A stretch of 57,163 nt of DNA from Chara braunii (Eukaryota > Streptophyta > Charophyceae > Charales > Characeae): contig BFEA01000634.1 of the NCBI GenBank assembly GCA_003427395.1, positions 259,761 through 316,923 on the forward strand, given 5' to 3'. The position numbers and the translations under genes are program-made. Each line of letters opens with the position of its first letter. Within the stretch, counting starts at the first letter, position 1. Positions 54,012 to 57,163 of this stretch are shown here, one piece after another. The notes under the pieces are model-generated. The model did not search any database. It was given only the letters and a program-made list of their open reading frames with translations, and was not told the origin of the DNA.

Positions 54012-57000
54012 AGTCGGGCGGCTCCGATACTACGCCGCCCTTTACTTCCTTTCCGAGGGCACGTGACAAGACCTTCACTCAACAGTATTCTACCTAGCCG
54101 GGCTTCATCAACTGTGAGGCGGGCCCATGCTGGGACCGACCGGGCTGACGACATTTACCTACCATGCGGCGGGATGACACGCCGGAGAACGGCACGGTGA
54201 TATCATTGCTCGACGTCATTTTACGTGATCGGGACACTCCGACCATGAAGCGGGCCGACACTGCGAACGAGATGACTACTTTATCCGGTCGGGACTCACC
54301 GACCATGGCCCGGGCCGACACCACGGGCAAGGGGCCGATTGGGCTAGTCGAGTTCTCTTCCGAAGGGACGATCCCGCAGGAACGCGGGGGATGGGACCAA
54401 TTTCTGCCTTCAGGCCCGCCTGATTTCTCCCTAAGGGCGGTACCGTTGCTGTGTGGGGACCGCATAGGCCCGGGCAGACCTGGGAAAGGCTCGGGGACAG
54501 CCGCGGTGCCAAGGCGCTGCAAAGGGCCCAGTTCACGATAAGTAGGCCCTTTTAACCGGGACCTTTTTAGGGGCCCAATCAGGCCCAGGCACAGCCCCGG
54601 CGCTGCAAGTGTTCAGCAGCCTAGGTGGGAAGTGCCCGGCAGGGTACATAAGCCGAATCGGGACCAAGAGTGGGATAGTTCTTCGCATGTGACCTTCAGG
54701 CGCACGGGACTATAGGGAGGCGGACTTCAGGCGCACGGACGAGCGCACAGAAGGGGAGGCGCACGGCACAGGCACGTGGGAGACAGGTGCACGAGAGACT
54801 AGCACGCCCGACGCGGACGATCACGATCCCTGACGCACGTGGGCACGGCTGAGCGAGGTAGGCGGGTACATCTGCGCCCATTCGCGCGCACGCACACGCA
54901 CACTTGCGCATATTTGCGCGCCCACTCGCATGCACTTGGGCACTCCCGCGCGCACATTTGCGCACATTCGGGTGCGCACGGGCACACACCACGCACTCGC
55001 GCACTCTGGCACACATTCGCACATACGCGCACGCACTCGCGCACTCTGGCGCACATTCGCACACCGGCGCGCACACGCGCACTCGCACAGAGTAGCGGGG
55101 AAGACCCGCGCACGCACGTATGCCCGCGGGGTAGCGGGAGGCATAGCGCGGATTCGCGTGCACGTGCGCACCTGCACTGAGTAGCGAGGAGACCTGCGCG
55201 CACGCACGCATCTGCGCGGAGTATCGGGAGACCTGCGCACACGCACTCGCCGGACGGAGTTGTGGGAGACCCGCGCACACGCACGCACCACGCGAAGTAG
55301 CGGGGGACCACTCGTACCCGCGCGCACCCGTGGGACAGCGGGGCGAGGTTGCGCTCCCTCATACACACGCGCGCACCCGCGCGATGCAGCGGGGGGCGAA
55401 GGATCACATACACGCACGTATCCACGCAGGGAGTGGAGGAGAGCCGCGCACGCTCGTACACCCCGGCGGGAAGCTAGGGAGGGACTAGTGTACGAGGGCA
55501 CGGACACGGGTGCACTTCCGCGCGCATCCTTACGGGAATCCCGGGGGGGGGGTAGCTCGTGCACCATACAGCACACATGGATGGTCACACCTGCTGCAGA
55601 GTGGAGGAAGTCACGCATCATCCCGCGCACAGAGGAATCACAAGCGACTGAACCGCGTACTAGTGCGAGACAGCGGGGAGAGTCCATACACGCACGCGAA
55701 CCCGGGCGAAACAGCGAGAGGGGGAGGATTTGTCCCCGGGCACTCATCCGGGCGGAATAGAGTACGGGCACATACCTGTGCAGGGCAGCGAAGGAGGCTC
55801 ACCGCATGCGCACATCAGATCAGGGGTACAAGGGGAGACGTACGCTCTCGTGCGCCCCCACGCGCGCGCGCACAGAAGACGAGCAGCGGAAAGTTGGGGA
55901 ACTGCAGCACATCGTCGAGTGCAAGCTCGTACCGGATTGGAGATCACACAAGATGACGCCTTTGGGGCCCTTTTTGAGTCGTCTGGCGGAAAGGGCTTTC
56001 TGAACAGGCAGCGGTTCATCTGACTGAGCGTAATATTTAGGGGTTGTCAGATCTTCAGAGCCGATCGGGTCTATTGAACGTATTCCAAGCAAGAACCTGC
56101 GGAGGGGGCGTTCTACCGGAGGGGCGCTCTGTCGAAGGGACACTCTACCCAATGGGGCGTTCTACTGGAAGGGCGCTCCATCGAAGGGGCCATTCTACCG
56201 AAGGTCACTCAACCGAAGGGGACACTTTTATCGATCAGGCACTTTTAACGAGCGAGCGATTCCGCCGAAGGGGCATTTTACCGAGCGGGCACTTTGCTAA
56301 CCGGGCATTTTTACCGAGCGGATACTTTACCGCGGGCATTTTTATCAAGCGGGGACCTTACCGAGCGGACTCTTTTACCTAGCGGACACTTTTACCGGGG
56401 CGGACACCTTTTACCAAGCGGACACTTCGGCGAGGGGGCATTTTGTCGAGGGGGCATTTTACCGAGTGGGTACTTCACCGCGCGGACACATCACCGAGTG
56501 GGTTTTTTCTCCGGCGAACATTTTTATCGGGCGACACCTTGCCGAGTGTACATTTTACCTAGAGGATACTTCACTGAGCGGGCATTTTTACCAGAGGGGT
56601 ACTTTACTGAAGGGTCGCTATCCCGAAGAGACACTTTTCGTGAAGTGGGCTTTTCGAGGAGGTACGACCGAAGGAGGCCTTTCGAGCGGGTACATTCGTG
56701 AAGTGGGCTTTTCGAAGAGGTACGACCGAAGGGGGCTTCTCGAGCGGGTACATTCGTGACGTGGGCTTTCCGAAGAGTTACGACCGAAGAAGGCTTCTCG
56801 AGCAGGTACATTCGTGAAGTGGGCTTTCCGAAGAGGTACGACCGAAGAAGGCCTCTCGAGCAGGTACTTTTCGCGAAGTGAGCTTTCCGAGGAGGCACAT
56901 CTGGGCCGAGCCTTTCCGAAGGGGTACATCCGAACTATGGTCACGGTCAATCTAGAGCTTTGGCCCCGGTGGGCGAGGGAGGCTACGTCTGACACTGAGA

Positions 57001-57163
57001 GTTCGAGTACTATTCCCTGGGATCGACGGGCGCGTTACAAGCGCCACCCAATCGGGAGGAGGATTAGGCGGCGTTTGTCGACTAGGTCTGTAGGAACTCA
57101 GACGGACTTTCCTGAGATGGGGTCGAATTGTACGGCTGAGGCCGGAACGAGCGTTTCACATCC
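54012..57163 (+). mobile_element. LTR of element C (plus strand, runs off the right edge)
   Basis: Starts AGTCGGGCGGCTCCGATAC (first base changed from TGTCGGG) and is the reverse complement of 18051 down to about 14842, with all internal repeats present: the GC/GT tract (54830-55930), the 18-bp array (56080-56600) and the 58-bp array (56630-56900). About 230 bp of the LTR end should lie beyond the window. It is probably the 5' LTR of a plus-strand element inserted in the B LTR; a solo LTR is possible. Confidence 0.82.

Overview
The window looks like repeat-dense eukaryotic nuclear DNA. Microsatellites are abundant, there are three assembly gaps and scattered single Ns, and I see no operons of bacterial type and no intact host gene. 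At least five Ty3/gypsy-type LTR retrotransposon copies fill most of the 57 kb. Two primer-binding sites match the 3' end of a green-plant-type tRNA-Asp, which points to Viridiplantae. The polyprotein style of element E resembles, from memory, elements of the charophyte alga Chara; that attribution is inference.

Layout. (1) 1-6923: element D, minus strand, entering from beyond the left edge. It has a broken accessory ORF, an AT-rich leader with ~180-bp repeats, a perfect tRNA-Asp PBS and a 3.9-kb 5' LTR. (2) 6924-~11400: element E, plus strand, a decayed gag-PR-RT-RNase H remnant. It is cut by the D LTR on the left and truncated inside RNase H on the right. (3) ~11400-14612: unassigned DNA with a tRNA-like SINE head, a GC-rich cluster, a 190-bp composite (GATT)n/(CA)n repeat and a possible host exon fragment. 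(4) 14613-53165 plus a broken 5' LTR: element B, minus strand. (5) 23348-46338: element A, plus strand, ~23 kb, nested inside the gag of B with a 4-bp target duplication (CCGC). Its LTRs are 5.8 and 5.1 kb. (6) 53166-53975: the start of the B 5' LTR, which is interrupted by a 36-bp spacer. (7) 54012-57163: an LTR of the same family in opposite orientation (element C), running off the right edge.

Elements A, B and D form one family. Between PBS and gag, A and B carry a 4-6 kb block of short ORFs (called a-h here) that match no domain I know. Several are homologous between A and B, some are paralogous within an element, and some abut or overlap (ATGA, TAG-ATG). Downstream come gag with a CCHC knuckle, an aspartic protease with an unusual D-N-G-S or D-E-G-S active site, RT with FLDD, RNase H, and an integrase with D,D35E and a basic tail. 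No chromodomain or env is visible. All coding regions carry stops or frameshifts, and a large share of the stops replace tryptophan codons.

The accessory-ORF block in this giant-LTR family is the best candidate for something undescribed. The recurrent stop at one tryptophan codon just upstream of RNase H in three elements is the second. All homology statements were made by reading translations by eye; no alignment or database search was run.
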